The notes beneath the pieces were generated by a model. It was given only the letters and a program-made list of their open reading frames with translations. It had not been told where the DNA came from and did no database searches. From positions 1,612,001-1,676,000 of the forward strand of contig NZ_CP012808.1 in NCBI RefSeq assembly GCF_001307195.1: 64,000 nt of DNA, read 5' to 3'. How positions within the stretch are numbered: position 1 is the first letter of the stretch; each line of letters opens with the position of its first letter. This document shows positions 18,021-28,132 of the stretch, one piece after another. This DNA is from Acinetobacter equi. GTDB taxonomy: Bacteria > Pseudomonadota > Gammaproteobacteria > Pseudomonadales > Moraxellaceae. The position numbers were made by a program, and so were the translations under genes.

Positions 18021-20078
18021 TTAAGACACTTTATCACCCGGTTTAGCGCCAGATTCAGGTGAAATTACCCAAACACCATCGCCATTACCCGCAGCTAAAA
18101 CCATACCGTTTGAAATACCAAAACGCATCTTACGTGGTGCAAGATTCGCAACCATTACCACCAATTTGCCTTTTAAGTCTTCAGGTTGGTAAAACTCACG
18201 AATACCACTAAATACATTACGTGGTTCAGCTTCACCTACATTTAAAGTCAATTGAAGAAGTTTGTCAGAACCTTCAACTGTAGCAGCTTCTAAAACTTCT
18301 GCCACACGTAGGTCAACTTTCATAAAGTCTTCAATACCAATGATTTCAGCTTCACCTACTTTTGGTTCAGCTTTTTTCTCTTTGGCTTTTTCTTTTTTCT
18401 TTTCAGCTTTTGGTGCTTCAGCAGGAGCAGCTAAAGAATCTTTAGAAGCATCCACCATTGCAGCTACAGCTTTAGGGTCAACACGTTGCATAAGTGGTTG
18501 GAACAATGCAATTTCATGACCAACTAAAACTTCAGTACGTGAAGCAAAGTCGAAAGAAGCAAGTTTTAAGAAGTCTTGAACTTGAGCAGCCAAAGTTGGA
18601 AGAACAGGTGCTAGGTAAATTGCCAATTGACGGAATAAGTTAATACCCACAGAACACACGTCATGAACTTGTTGTTCTTCACCTTCAATTTTTGCAAGTG
18701 CCCAAGGCTTTTTCTCATCAATATACTGATTCGCTTTGTCTGCAAGCGCCATAATCTCACGAATTGCTGTAGAGAATTCACGTGCTTCGTATGCTTTAGC
18801 AATAGAATCACCCGCATCAATAAAGCTTTGAACCAATTCAGGCTCTGCACATGTTGCAGACAATTTATTGTCAAATTTCGTGTTAATGAATTTTGCACAA
18901 CGACTTGCAATATTTACGACTTTACCCACCAAGTCAGAATTCACTTTTTGAACGAAATCATCAAGGTTTAAGTCAGAATCTTCAACTTTGTCAGAAAGTT
19001 TAGATGCAAAGTAGTAACGTAAATATTCAGGATTTAAGTGGTCTAAATAAGTTTCAGCTTTAATGAATGTACCACGTGATTTAGACATTTTTTGACCATT
19101 GACAGTCAAGAAACCATTTACGAATAAACCACTTGGAGTACGGTAGTTTGCACCTTCAAGCATTGCAGGCCAAAATAATGCATGGAAATACACGATGTCT
19201 TTACCAATGAAGTGATAAACCTCATTTTTAGAATCTTTTTTCCAATAATCATCAAAGTTTAAATCTGGACGTTTAGTTTTAATGTAGTTTTCAAAACTAG
19301 ACATATAACCAATAGGCGCATCTACCCAAACATAGAAATATTTGTTTGGTGCATCTGGAATTTCAAAACCAAAATATGGTGCATCACGTGAAATATCCCA
19401 ATCTGCTAAGCCAGCATCAAACCATTCATCAAGTTTGTTGGCAATTGAAACAGGCAGGCGACCTTCGTCACGTGTCCATTTTTGTAAGTATTCTGCAAAA
19501 TTTGGCAGTTTAAAGAAGTAGTGATCTGAAGACTTTTCTACAGGTGCAGCACCACTTAAAGTAGATTTTGGATTTAAAAGTTCAGTTGCATTATAAGTTG
19601 TACCGCAAACTTCACATGAATCGCCATACTGATCTTCAGCTTTACATTTTGGGCATGTGCCTTTAATGAAACGATCAGACAAGAACATGCCTTTTTCAGG
19701 GTCAAATAATTGTGTTACTGGACGAACAGCAATATTGCCTGCTTCACGGTTTTTAATATAAATTTCTTGTGAACGTGCTTTATTCGCATCGCTATTGGTT
19801 GAATCATAATGATCGAAATGAACACCAAAGCCATCAAAATCACGCATATGCTCTTTCTGAACATTGGCAATTTGTGCTTCTGGTGAAATGCCATTTGCTT
19901 CAGCACGAAGCATAATCGCTGTACCATGAGCATCATCTGCACATACATAAGTCACTTGATGACCCATTGCACGCATGGCACGAACCCAAATATCAGCTTG
20001 GATATAACCAAGTAAATGACCCATATGGATCGGGCCATTGGCGTAAGGAAGGGCATTGGTGACTAAAATATTACGCAC
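18021..20078 (-). CDS. metG: Methionyl-tRNA synthetase
   Basis: Class I synthetase, 685 residues, of the long dimeric type. [15 protein letters not shown] holds the HIGH motif. [18 protein letters not shown] is the zinc knuckle in the connective peptide. [10 protein letters not shown] is the KMSKS loop. After an Ala/Lys-rich linker (around 540-570) a C-terminal tRNA-binding EMAP-like domain runs from [17 protein letters not shown] to the end, including [13 protein letters not shown]. Complete and ordinary. Confidence 0.98.
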   Translation of the reverse strand: MRNILVTNALPYANGPIHMGHLLGYIQADIWVRAMRAMGHQVTYVCADDAHGTAIMLRAEANGISPEAQIANVQKEHMRDFDGFGVHFDHYDSTNSDANKARSQEIYIKNREAGNIAVRPVTQLFDPEKGMFLSDRFIKGTCPKCKAEDQYGDSCEVCGTTYNATELLNPKSTLSGAAPVEKSSDHYFFKLPNFAEYLQKWTRDEGRLPVSIANKLDEWFDAGLADWDISRDAPYFGFEIPDAPNKYFYVWVDAPIGYMSSFENYIKTKRPDLNFDDYWKKDSKNEVYHFIGKDIVYFHALFWPAMLEGANYRTPSGLFVNGFLTVNGQKMSKSRGTFIKAETYLDHLNPEYLRYYFASKLSDKVEDSDLNLDDFVQKVNSDLVGKVVNIASRCAKFINTKFDNKLSATCAEPELVQSFIDAGDSIAKAYEAREFSTAIREIMALADKANQYIDEKKPWALAKIEGEEQQVHDVCSVGINLFRQLAIYLAPVLPTLAAQVQDFLKLASFDFASRTEVLVGHEIALFQPLMQRVDPKAVAAMVDASKDSLAAPAEAPKAEKKKEKAKEKKAEPKVGEAEIIGIEDFMKVDLRVAEVLEAATVEGSDKLLQLTLNVGEAEPRNVFSGIREFYQPEDLKGKLVVMVANLAPRKMRFGISNGMVLAAGNGDGVWVISPESGAKPGDKVS

Positions 20079-20235
20079 GGATATAACTCTCTCATTCGTA
20101 TTTTATGTAAGGCTAACGATTTTACATGAGATAGCACAGACTTGCACAATGGAAAGTGCGAAATCTTTTTAAATATGATTTTATTCTGAAAAAAGTCAAA
20201 GAAATTTAAATAAAATTGAAGTGAGGTATTGCAAA

Positions 20236-20270
20236 AATATCTCATCTTTTTTGTTAAAAGATGAGATATT
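20236..20270 (-). terminator. Terminator after the first LPMO gene
   Basis: A perfect 15-bp stem AATATCTCATCTTTT with a five-base loop. Reading leftward it is followed by TTTTTG. Confidence 0.85.
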
Positions 20271-20283
20271 GATTGGAAAAAAA

Positions 20284-21423
20284 TTACTTTAATAGAATCC
20301 AAGCATCTTCCCAGTTTGAACCTGTTCCAGGAACATAATGGTGAGAAGAAATAGTACACCATCCACTAAATGGATGAGGTTTACACTGATAAACTTGTTT
20401 ATCTGATGCTAATACCTTAGTTCCTGCTTTATATTGGCTAATATTATTTGGATAAACATAATCATATGAACCCGGTTGTGCTGGAATTTTATCTATAGCA
20501 ACTTCTACTTGTAAAATATTACTGTCTTTATGTCCATAAATAATGTTTATACCTGGAGCTGGAATAATTTGGTTTGATGAGTTTTTTACACCTGCTTTTA
20601 AGGATGTATGTTCATTATTAATTTTTTGAGCTAATAATTTTGGCCATTCATTACGCTGACCTTGTTCTTTTGTTTTAATTACGAGTACAGTTTCTAAATT
20701 TTTGTTTTCTCCATTTTTGTCAAATACACGCGTTCTAGCTCGCTCATTAGGTTTTAAGTCCTCAACAGGATTAATTGTTCCAACTTGATTCCATGTTGCT
20801 GTTATAACTGGTGGTTTTTCAGGATCGACAGGTTGTGTTGGTGTGCCTGATCCAATTTGAGCATCAATGACTTGATAGAATGAGTTAGATGTATCGCCAA
20901 TATCCCAAATAGCAAGAATCACATGATAACCACTTCTATTTTTAGGGATAGAACATTGATGTGAAACTTGTTTTGGTGGTGTTTGAAATTTTCCATCTAC
21001 AGTACAAAAAGGTGAGAGTTCAAAAGAAGTTCTAGCTAGTGGTAAAGAAGGATTCCATCCTTGTTTAGTGATGAAGTATCGATAGCCTTTTGTAACATGT
21101 GGAGCTGTATGATACCAAGTAAAGTTATTTACTCCTGTTGGCATGATGTTTTTCATCCAACGTGTTGGAGACTGCTGATTTAATTGAGAAAAGCGAGAGA
21201 TACCTGCGCTTGGAATTGTTCCATCTACTGGACCAAATTGAGGAAAGCCATTTGGCCCTTCAATACTTTGAGGTTCATATTGAACATCACCACATTTACT
21301 ATTTTTATATACTTGACAAGCATATGCTCGCGATTCTGGCTTTTGGACATATCCATGTGCAGATGCAAATGTGGGAAAATAGGCAGCAATAATACCTAGT
21401 ATTAAAAAATAATTTCTATTCAT
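20284..21423 (-). CDS. Lytic polysaccharide monooxygenase AA10 with chitin-binding domain
   Basis: 379 residues. The signal peptide (1-22) leaves His23 at the mature N-terminus (ASA|HGYVQKPESRAYAC). Its partner His (about 109) is in TAPHVTKG, completing the copper histidine brace of AA10 enzymes, which oxidatively cut chitin or cellulose. A middle region around 200-325 resembles the GbpA second domain (GTINPVEDLKPNERARTRVF). A short C-terminal carbohydrate-binding module has YKAGTKVLASDKQVYQCKP and GTGSNWEDAW (CBM5/12/73 type). Architecture is GbpA-like. Likely secreted to act on chitin or as a surface-binding factor. Paralogous to the gene at 22115. Confidence 0.9.
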   Translation of the reverse strand: MNRNYFLILGIIAAYFPTFASAHGYVQKPESRAYACQVYKNSKCGDVQYEPQSIEGPNGFPQFGPVDGTIPSAGISRFSQLNQQSPTRWMKNIMPTGVNNFTWYHTAPHVTKGYRYFITKQGWNPSLPLARTSFELSPFCTVDGKFQTPPKQVSHQCSIPKNRSGYHVILAIWDIGDTSNSFYQVIDAQIGSGTPTQPVDPEKPPVITATWNQVGTINPVEDLKPNERARTRVFDKNGENKNLETVLVIKTKEQGQRNEWPKLLAQKINNEHTSLKAGVKNSSNQIIPAPGINIIYGHKDSNILQVEVAIDKIPAQPGSYDYVYPNNISQYKAGTKVLASDKQVYQCKPHPFSGWCTISSHHYVPGTGSNWEDAWILLK

Positions 21424-22114
21424 TTAAATATTACCTTTATTTTTACATATTTTTTGAATTAAAAGGAGTGCATAAATTAATGAGGAAGGTAGTTGAAATC
21501 AATCAATGAATGTATTTTGTGTGTAATTATCTGTCATTTTTTTTATTAATAATTGGTTAATTAGTATTCTTTTATTTTGAAATAAATGGTAGATATATAA
21601 AATTAATAATTTATTTATTTTTTATTATATAAGAAAATTAACTTAACTGAACAAAAGTAATATTGAAATTTATTTAATTTTTTATTTTAATTTATTTTAA
21701 ATGTATAATTATCACATATTTAATTTTACTAATATTTCATTATAATAAGAATATGGAAACTATTTTACAGGTGAATTATGTAATTTAAGTATTTTTTTTA
21801 GAATAAGTTTATAATTTTTTTAATTTCTGATTTGTTGATGAGTTGTTTATAAACAAGGAATAGAGATTTTTTGGTGGTTTATATTTTTGTTGAATTAAAA
21901 TATTTATTTATATCTATGTGTTTATAAAAATATATCAAAGTTTTGGTATTAGTAAATATTTTTTAAATAAATAGCTTATGTGTTTTTGTAATGATCTAAA
22001 AAAAATTGAAATTTGTAGATAGTAAATTCTTTAATCAGGGCTAGAGTTTGTAAATTTGGTGATTTAATTTTACTAATGACTCTAGTCCTTCTATTTTAAA
22101 GTGAGTTTTTATCC
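21424..22114. other. Long AT-rich gap between the two LPMO genes
   Basis: About 690 bp of very AT-rich DNA with many T and A runs. It must hold the promoter of the first LPMO gene. I find no ORF of note, no RNA gene and no repeat linked to the duplication. A weak stem near 22037-22089 may end the second LPMO gene. Confidence 0.45.
22037..22089 (-). terminator. Possible terminator after the second LPMO gene
   Basis: An 11-base inverted repeat (AGGGCTAGAGT against ACTCTAGTCCT, one mismatch pair) encloses a long loop. The T tail is poor, so this is tentative. Confidence 0.35.
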
Positions 22115-23302
22115 TTAATTTATCCGATTCCAAGCATCTCGCCAGTTTGATCCTGTCCCTGGAACATAATGATGAGAAGAAATACCACACCATCCACTAT
22201 ATGGATAAGGTTTGCATTGGTATAACTGTCCATCACTTCCTAAAACTTTTGTACCTGCTTTATAGCGTTGAATATTTTGAGGATAAACATATTGATAAGC
22301 AGATGATGATACAGAAGAATTTTCTCTTGTAGCAGAATTAGCCCGTTCAATGGTCACTTCTGTACGAACAATCGTACTGTGGGGGGTAATATAAACATTA
22401 TTTTTCCCTAGAGCTGGCTGGATATTACCATGATGATTTTTCGTTCTAGCACGAAGTGCATTGTGCTCTTGATTGATTTTCTGAGCCAAAGCATGTGTCC
22501 AATATTGTTTTTGCCTTTGATGTGCAGATTGAATCGTTAATTGGGTCTGTAAATTAAGATTCTCGCCATTTTTCTCAAATACGCGCAATTTGACACGATC
22601 ATTTGGTTGTAAGTCATCTACTGGATTAATTTCTCCAATATTTTTCCAATGAGATTCATGTTGTGTTGAAACAGGTGGTTTTGGAGGTGTTGGTAAAGCA
22701 GGGAAGCCTTCACCAAGATGAACATCAATCACGTTATAGAATGAATTGGTTGTATCGCCAATATCCCAAACTGCTAAAATAACATGATAGCCTTTATGGT
22801 CTGATGGAATTGAACAACGATGGGTGACACGGCTTTGCGGTCGTTGATATAAGCCATCAACAGTACAAAATGGACGTAATTCAAAAGATTGACGAGTTAA
22901 AGGAGCATTTGGGTTCCAATTGGGTTTAGTAATAAAATAGCGCCAACCTTTAGTGACGTGAGGGGCTGTAAATTGCCATGTGAAATTATTTTCACCTGTC
23001 GGCATACGTCTTTTAACCCAACGTGTTTGTGATTGGCTATTGAGTTCTGAAAACTGAGCAAGTCCTGCACTGGCAATTTTTCCATTGGCAGGTCCTGACT
23101 GTGGAAAGTTATTTGTTCCTTCTAAACTTTGTGGCTCCCAAATAATGCTACCACATTGGTAGTTGGTTTGGAGTTTACATGCATAAGCTCTAGATTCAGG
23201 TTGCAACATATAACCATGTGCAAATAGCTGAGTAGAGGAAAACATTGATGTAAGCATGCCAAGAGTCATGATATAGGGTTTTAAAGTGCTATTATTTTTC
23301 AT
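22115..23302 (-). CDS. Second AA10 lytic polysaccharide monooxygenase with chitin-binding domain
   Basis: 395 residues with the same layout as its neighbour. Signal peptide to residue 28, then mature His29 (LFA|HGYMLQPESRAYAC). Second brace His (about 115) in TAPHVTKGW. GbpA2-like segment with GEINPVDDLQPNDRVKLRVF. C-terminal CBM with YKAGTKVLGSDGQLYQCKP and GTGSNWRDAW. The two proteins are clearly homologous throughout but differ in the linker and in a Ser-rich insert (near SSVSSSAYQYVY), so the duplication is not recent. Possibly different substrates or expression. No chitinase is visible nearby. Confidence 0.9.
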   Translation of the reverse strand: MKNNSTLKPYIMTLGMLTSMFSSTQLFAHGYMLQPESRAYACKLQTNYQCGSIIWEPQSLEGTNNFPQSGPANGKIASAGLAQFSELNSQSQTRWVKRRMPTGENNFTWQFTAPHVTKGWRYFITKPNWNPNAPLTRQSFELRPFCTVDGLYQRPQSRVTHRCSIPSDHKGYHVILAVWDIGDTTNSFYNVIDVHLGEGFPALPTPPKPPVSTQHESHWKNIGEINPVDDLQPNDRVKLRVFEKNGENLNLQTQLTIQSAHQRQKQYWTHALAQKINQEHNALRARTKNHHGNIQPALGKNNVYITPHSTIVRTEVTIERANSATRENSSVSSSAYQYVYPQNIQRYKAGTKVLGSDGQLYQCKPYPYSGWCGISSHHYVPGTGSNWRDAWNRIN

Positions 23303-23556
23303 TTTATGTAGCCTTATTTAAGATATTTTCTGAGTTGAATATACATATTCAAAACAACAGCTGAAAAATAACCGAGAGCTTAGTAAGGGTCTGTAATGAA
23401 CTGTGGTGATGTTGATACGATTGTTACAGCCATTTGTATAGAAAAAGAATGACAAAAACTTTAAAGATTTGTTTCAAATATAAATAATGAAAATGAGTTA
23501 TCTTTTGCTTGAATACAATAGATAATAGTCTTTTGATTCGACGAAAGTGAAAGACT

Positions 23557-24348
23557 ATGATTGATGATGGTTTTGATGATCAACCAATTACCCGTATTCC
23601 ACAGAATGAACAGGGTATGCTATTTGGTAAACGTATTTTGCTTGAAGCGAATGATTATTTAGAAGCGATTTCGGAAAAAGAGCATCATTTTCTAATTTCA
23701 ACTTTACGTGATTTAGCAGCAGAAGAAGATTATTTTAAAGTTTTGGCAGATGAGTTAGATCAACCTGTTGGTCATAAGATTGCAAATGATGCTTTAAATC
23801 TTATTCATTTTTGGCAATTAATTCATCAATATGAAAATATTTCAGAGTTTAATTTACTTGAAATTATTCATTCTGAAAAATTTCAAAAAGACTTATTAAC
23901 GGCATTGGATGCATTGATGATTGGCGAGCATCAGGAACAACGCCGTAAAGTGATATTAGAAGCTTTAAAATTATATAAATTAAAATGTTATGCAGGTTGT
24001 ATTGCTATTTTATATGCACAAATTGAAGGTTTATTAACAGACGTCTTGGTTGAGCATGGTTATTTAAAACAAAATCAAACCAAATATTTAGATGTTTATA
24101 AAATTGTTCCTGGTCTAAAAGGAAATGAAATTAAGAGCTTATGGCATAAGTCAAAAATTGCATGTGAGCTAAATCCATATTTTGCAGAGCTTGCTGCATA
24201 TAAGATGGATAGTAGCTCAACAGTGACTATGACACGTCATAATATTTTACATGGCACTGATTTAAATCATTTTAATCAAGGTCGTACCTTTGTTTTATTC
24301 TTATGGCTATTTTCTGTGGTGAGTTTTATGAGCACCTTAAAGAAATAA
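23557..24348 (+). CDS. Conserved protein with HEPN-like C-terminal region
   Basis: 263 residues, function unknown. The C-terminal half (about 145-245) has KCYAGCIAILYAQIEGLLTD, a helix typical of HEPN-like proteins, and MTRHNILHGTDLNHFN, which matches the R-x3-H motif region of that fold (RHNILHG). The last residues are hydrophobic (FVLFLWLFSVVSFM) and form one membrane-prone helix. HEPN domains are often RNases or nucleotide-binding modules, but no partner toxin or nucleotidyltransferase lies beside it. Converges with a small gene 2 bp after its stop. Confidence 0.6.
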   Translation: MIDDGFDDQPITRIPQNEQGMLFGKRILLEANDYLEAISEKEHHFLISTLRDLAAEEDYFKVLADELDQPVGHKIANDALNLIHFWQLIHQYENISEFNLLEIIHSEKFQKDLLTALDALMIGEHQEQRRKVILEALKLYKLKCYAGCIAILYAQIEGLLTDVLVEHGYLKQNQTKYLDVYKIVPGLKGNEIKSLWHKSKIACELNPYFAELAAYKMDSSSTVTMTRHNILHGTDLNHFNQGRTFVLFLWLFSVVSFMSTLKK

Positions 24349-24350
24349 GT

Positions 24351-24569
24351 TTATTTATTATCAAGAATCAGTTGTCGAATTTTAATGGCTTTTTCAAAGT
24401 GATCGAGTTGGTGGGTTTTAATCCACCACTTTGCCATTTGCATCAGTAAATCTGGATCAGTATTTTTATTGGAAAAAAAGGCATAAAAGGAAAGTCCTAC
24501 ATTTTCGCCTTTCTTTTCAATTTTTTCATTGCAAATTCTAATTATTTTTTCTCTAAAGATGGGATTCAT
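24351..24569 (-). CDS. Small conserved protein, unknown
   Basis: 72 residues beginning MNPIFREKIIRICNEKIEKK, with GLSFYAFFSNKNTDPDLLMQ and MAKWWIKTHQLDHFEKAIKI. Looks helical and soluble, with no signal or membrane segment. I believe similar short proteins occur in Acinetobacter, but I cannot name a function. A TTG five codons upstream is an alternative start; ATG at 24569 is preferred. Its stop lies 2 bp from that of the convergent gene. Confidence 0.6.
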   Translation of the reverse strand: MNPIFREKIIRICNEKIEKKGENVGLSFYAFFSNKNTDPDLLMQMAKWWIKTHQLDHFEKAIKIRQLILDNK

Positions 24570-24781
24570 TCTTAAACTAGTCAAATTAAAAAAAGTAGCT
24601 TAAATTAAATTTTAACCAATGTCAGTTATAAATATATTAAGTCGAGATTCTTAATATTTATAAAACCAACTTATTTACTAAGATTTTTTTAAAACTCTCG
24701 TTGAACTTGCTTAACCTTGGTGGAAATTATCGTTAAACTATAGCATCAGTATTTTGCTGTATTCCCGTTTGGAGTAAATAT

Positions 24782-26044
24782 ATGTCGTGGCTTTCTTCTC
24801 TTAAATCCGTCTTTTCACCCTCTAAAGAAGTCAATGAAGAAGAAATCCAAAAAGTATTGCAGGCATATATTTTGCCAAATTCTGCCAATGCTTTAAAAGA
24901 TCGTATTACTCAGATTAATGTGCAGGGGCAAATTTTACAAATCACAATTAATACTTTTCCATCTGAAGCTGATGATTTGCAAAAAATTCATGATGATTTA
25001 GCAGATGCCTTAGAAAAATGTGGTATTACTGAATTGAATATGCATGTGATTCAGCAAAAAACAGCACATAAAAAAGAAGGTGGCTGTGGTCATCATCATA
25101 AAGAAGGTGAAAGTTGTTCAAGCCAAGAAAAAGAAGAAAAATCAAAATTACCACCAGTTGTGGATGCTTCGGCAGAAGTAACACAAAAAGCTGTGGAAGA
25201 AGTCGATCCAAATAATCCTCCTATAGCAAAAGCAGCACCTCAACAGCGTGATGTGCCAAAGCATCCACGTATTCAAAATGTTATTTTGGTTTCTTCAGGG
25301 AAAGGCGGTGTAGGTAAATCGACCACAACTGTAAATTTAGCTTTGGCTTTACAAGCTTTAGGTTTAAAAGTTGGTGTGTTAGATGCAGATATTTACGGAC
25401 CAAGTATTCCAACAATGTTGGGAAATGCAGGTCGTACACCCATGATTGAATCGGAAAATTTTGTTCCTCTTGAAGCATATGGAATGGCAGTTTTATCTAT
25501 TGGACATTTAACGGGTGATAATAATACGCCAGTTGCTTGGCGTGGTCCAAAAGCAACGGGTGCATTGATGCAACTGTTTAATCAAACACTTTGGCCTGAT
25601 TTAGATGTACTAATGATTGATATGCCACCAGGTACAGGTGATATTCAATTGACTTTGGCACAGCGTATTCCTGTGACAGGCGCAGTTATTGTGACAACTC
25701 CTCAAAATGTAGCATTGCTTGATGCAACGAAAGGCATTGAGTTGTTTAATCGTGTGCAAATTCCAGTAATGGGTGTTGTTGAAAATATGTCGACTCATAT
25801 TTGTTCAAACTGTGGATTTGAGGAACAAATTTTTGGTACAGGTGGTGGTGATAAACTTGCTGAACAATACGATATTCCACTTTTAGGGCGTTTGCCTCTA
25901 AATGTGAAAATTCGTGAAAATGCAGATGCTGGTAAACCATCTGTAATTGCAGGTGATGATGCGGCTGAAAGTTATATGGTAATTGCACAAAAAATTGCGA
26001 ATAGACTGCCAAAAGAAGAAAAAGATAAGTCTCGTATTTTTTAA
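24782..26044 (+). CDS. apbC: Iron-sulfur cluster carrier protein ApbC/Mrp
   Basis: 420-residue P-loop ATPase of the Mrp/NBP35 family that carries and transfers Fe-S clusters. A divergent N-terminal MIP18-like domain covers 1-100. SSGKGGVGKSTTTVNLALAL is the deviant Walker A near residue 172. DADIYGPSIP and MIDMPPGTGDIQLTL are family blocks. CSNCG near residue 342 is the cluster-binding CxxC. Odd point: a Cys/His-rich linker (GGCGHHHKEGESC, about 100-112) sits between the domains and could bind metal. Confidence 0.93.
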   Translation: MSWLSSLKSVFSPSKEVNEEEIQKVLQAYILPNSANALKDRITQINVQGQILQITINTFPSEADDLQKIHDDLADALEKCGITELNMHVIQQKTAHKKEGGCGHHHKEGESCSSQEKEEKSKLPPVVDASAEVTQKAVEEVDPNNPPIAKAAPQQRDVPKHPRIQNVILVSSGKGGVGKSTTTVNLALALQALGLKVGVLDADIYGPSIPTMLGNAGRTPMIESENFVPLEAYGMAVLSIGHLTGDNNTPVAWRGPKATGALMQLFNQTLWPDLDVLMIDMPPGTGDIQLTLAQRIPVTGAVIVTTPQNVALLDATKGIELFNRVQIPVMGVVENMSTHICSNCGFEEQIFGTGGGDKLAEQYDIPLLGRLPLNVKIRENADAGKPSVIAGDDAAESYMVIAQKIANRLPKEEKDKSRIF

Positions 26045-26068
26045 ATAGAAAGTTAATAAATATGAATT

Positions 26069-26098
26069 AAAAAGCCCAAAATATTTTGGGCTTTTTTT
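26069..26098. terminator. Bidirectional terminator, apbC / TRAP operon
   Basis: A fully self-complementary AAAGCCCAAAAT/ATTTTGGGCTTT stem is followed by T on both sides. It serves the converging apbC and TRAP operons. Confidence 0.88.
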
Positions 26099-26116
26099 AC
26101 GTATAATTGAATCCTA

Positions 26117-28132
26117 TTAAATGGTAAGTTCTATTTTGGGATTTTGCTTTTTAGCATTTATGATATTAATAGATATAGCAATAATAACCATAAAAATACC
26201 AATAATATCTGTAATCGTTTCAGGAATAATCATACATAGTGCACCCGCACCTAAAAATAGTCTCCAGAACCAAGGTAAGGCTGTTTTAAAGTAACCTTCA
26301 ACAGCTGCACCTAATGCGAGAATACCAATAATAGATGTTACACAAATACTGATAATTGTTGTCCATGCAGGGAATGCAAATTCACGTGCATTAACGGCAA
26401 CATTTGCAGTATCAATCATTAACATTGCGGGGTTGTAGACAAATAAGAATGGAACGATAAAGCCTGCAAGTGAAAGTTTGAGTGCCTGAAAGCCTGTACG
26501 CATTGGATCTCCACCTGCAATACCAGCACCAGCAAAGGCGGCTAAGGCGACAGGAGGGGTGATGTTGGCAAATAATCCAAAATAAAATACAAACATATGT
26601 GCAACAAGTGTTGGAATGTCAAAGTTTGCTAATGCTGGAGCAGCCATTGTTGCTGTGATGATATATGCCGGAATTGAAGGTAAGCCCATGCCTAAAATCA
26701 TTGAGGCAATCATGGTAAAAAAGAGTGTTAAAAATAAGCTGCCTGCGCCAATACTCATAATAGAAGAGGTCATGACTGAACCAAAACTTGTTAAGCTCAC
26801 AACACCAATAATAATACCCACTAAAGCACAGGCTGCCATGACGGATAATGATTGCTTAGCACCATCTTCTAAGGCTTCTAAAATTTCTTTTAAGCCCATA
26901 CGAGTCGTTTTCTTAAACGCTGCAACAACAATTGTTAATAAAATGGTATAAACCGCTGCGTAACTGACAGGAATAGACTGAAATAAGAAAAATACCAGTG
27001 CAATAATGGGAATGAGTAAGTGTCCACGTTCCTTTAAAACTTCTTTAACTTTTGGTAGGTCTGATTTTGGGACACCTTTTAGGTTGTCTCGACCTGCACG
27101 AAAGTGAACTTGTGCCATTACACCTAAGTAATATAGTAATGCAGGTAATGTTGCAGCAAGTGCAATTGTACCGTAGCTTACACCAGTTGTTTCAGCCATG
27201 ATAAAAGCACTTGCACCCATAACAGGAGGTAGAATTTGTCCGCCAACAGATGCGCTTGCTTCAACTGCACCAGCAAAATTTTTGTGATAACCAATTTTTT
27301 TCATAAGGGGAATGGTAAATGAACCGGTACCAACGACATTGGCGACAGCTGTGCCATTGATACTACCCATAAAACCACTTGAAATTACAGCAACTTTTGC
27401 AGGACCACCTTGCTTATGTCCAGCTAATGCCATTGCTAAATCATTAAAGAGTTTCCCCATACCAGATTTTGCTAAGAAGGCACCAAATAAAATAAATAAG
27501 AAAATAAAAGTAACAGAGGCACCTATTGCTGAAGAATATAACCCTTCAGTTTTTAAATACATTTGACCAAAAATATCGCTGACTGTAAATGGGCGTGTTA
27601 ATAAGCGATCAGGCATCCAATCAAAATGACTAATAAATGGATAGGCTAAAAAGATCATTCCTAAAATTGGGAGCATCCACCCCATAACACGTCGTGCACC
27701 TTCAATCACTAAAATGACCGTCATAATAGAAAAGGCAATATCAAGCGTATTGGGGATACCGCCACGAGTCGTGACAATATCTTGATATTCAATCCAAAGA
27801 TATAAAAATGAAGACAATGATGCGGAAGCTAAGATCCAATCTGACCAAGAAATGGTTTGTCTTGAAGTCGAACTTCTTGCTGGATAAAGTAGAAAAACTA
27901 ATGCCAAGCCAATTGCAACATGGGCAGAACGTTGAATCAATTCTGGCAAGGGATTAAACGTAATAAATAAATGAAATAAAGAGTAAAAAATAGCAATTGT
28001 AGCAATAAACCATTTAACTGATTTATTTACTGGCTGTCGTGTCACAGATTCACGATCAAACTTTTCTAAAATTGCTTGCTGTTCTTTTTCATCTAATTGT
28101 TCAATGACAACTTTTTGATCTGTGGTGGTCAT
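26117..28132 (-). CDS. TAXI-type TRAP transporter, fused DctQM permease
   Basis: 671-residue membrane protein in which the small (4-TM) and large (12-TM) TRAP permease subunits are fused, as usual for TAXI systems. The N-terminus is cytosolic (MTTTDQKVVIEQLDEKEQQA). Membrane segments start near 45. Large-subunit signatures include GSINGTAVANVVGTGSFTIP, GGQILPPVMGASAFIMAE, GMGLPSIPAYI and NITPPVALAAFAGAGIAGGD. It uses the Na+ or H+ gradient to import a substrate delivered by the binding protein. Start ATG 28132 overlaps the stop of the DUF1850 gene (ATGA) with a GGGAG box ahead. An upstream TTG at 28162 is rejected. Confidence 0.92.
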   Translation of the reverse strand: MTTTDQKVVIEQLDEKEQQAILEKFDRESVTRQPVNKSVKWFIATIAIFYSLFHLFITFNPLPELIQRSAHVAIGLALVFLLYPARSSTSRQTISWSDWILASASLSSFLYLWIEYQDIVTTRGGIPNTLDIAFSIMTVILVIEGARRVMGWMLPILGMIFLAYPFISHFDWMPDRLLTRPFTVSDIFGQMYLKTEGLYSSAIGASVTFIFLFILFGAFLAKSGMGKLFNDLAMALAGHKQGGPAKVAVISSGFMGSINGTAVANVVGTGSFTIPLMKKIGYHKNFAGAVEASASVGGQILPPVMGASAFIMAETTGVSYGTIALAATLPALLYYLGVMAQVHFRAGRDNLKGVPKSDLPKVKEVLKERGHLLIPIIALVFFLFQSIPVSYAAVYTILLTIVVAAFKKTTRMGLKEILEALEDGAKQSLSVMAACALVGIIIGVVSLTSFGSVMTSSIMSIGAGSLFLTLFFTMIASMILGMGLPSIPAYIITATMAAPALANFDIPTLVAHMFVFYFGLFANITPPVALAAFAGAGIAGGDPMRTGFQALKLSLAGFIVPFLFVYNPAMLMIDTANVAVNAREFAFPAWTTIISICVTSIIGILALGAAVEGYFKTALPWFWRLFLGAGALCMIIPETITDIIGIFMVIIAISINIINAKKQNPKIELTI

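Noticed and set aside
18262..18519. Plus-strand ORF rich in Ser, Phe and Ala inside metG
   Set aside because: It mirrors the Ala/Lys linker of MetG on the other strand and has no independent support.
21424..22114. Search for a small RNA or transposon remnant between the LPMO genes
   Set aside because: No terminal repeats, transposase fragments or clear promoter-terminator pair are visible; only AT-rich sequence.
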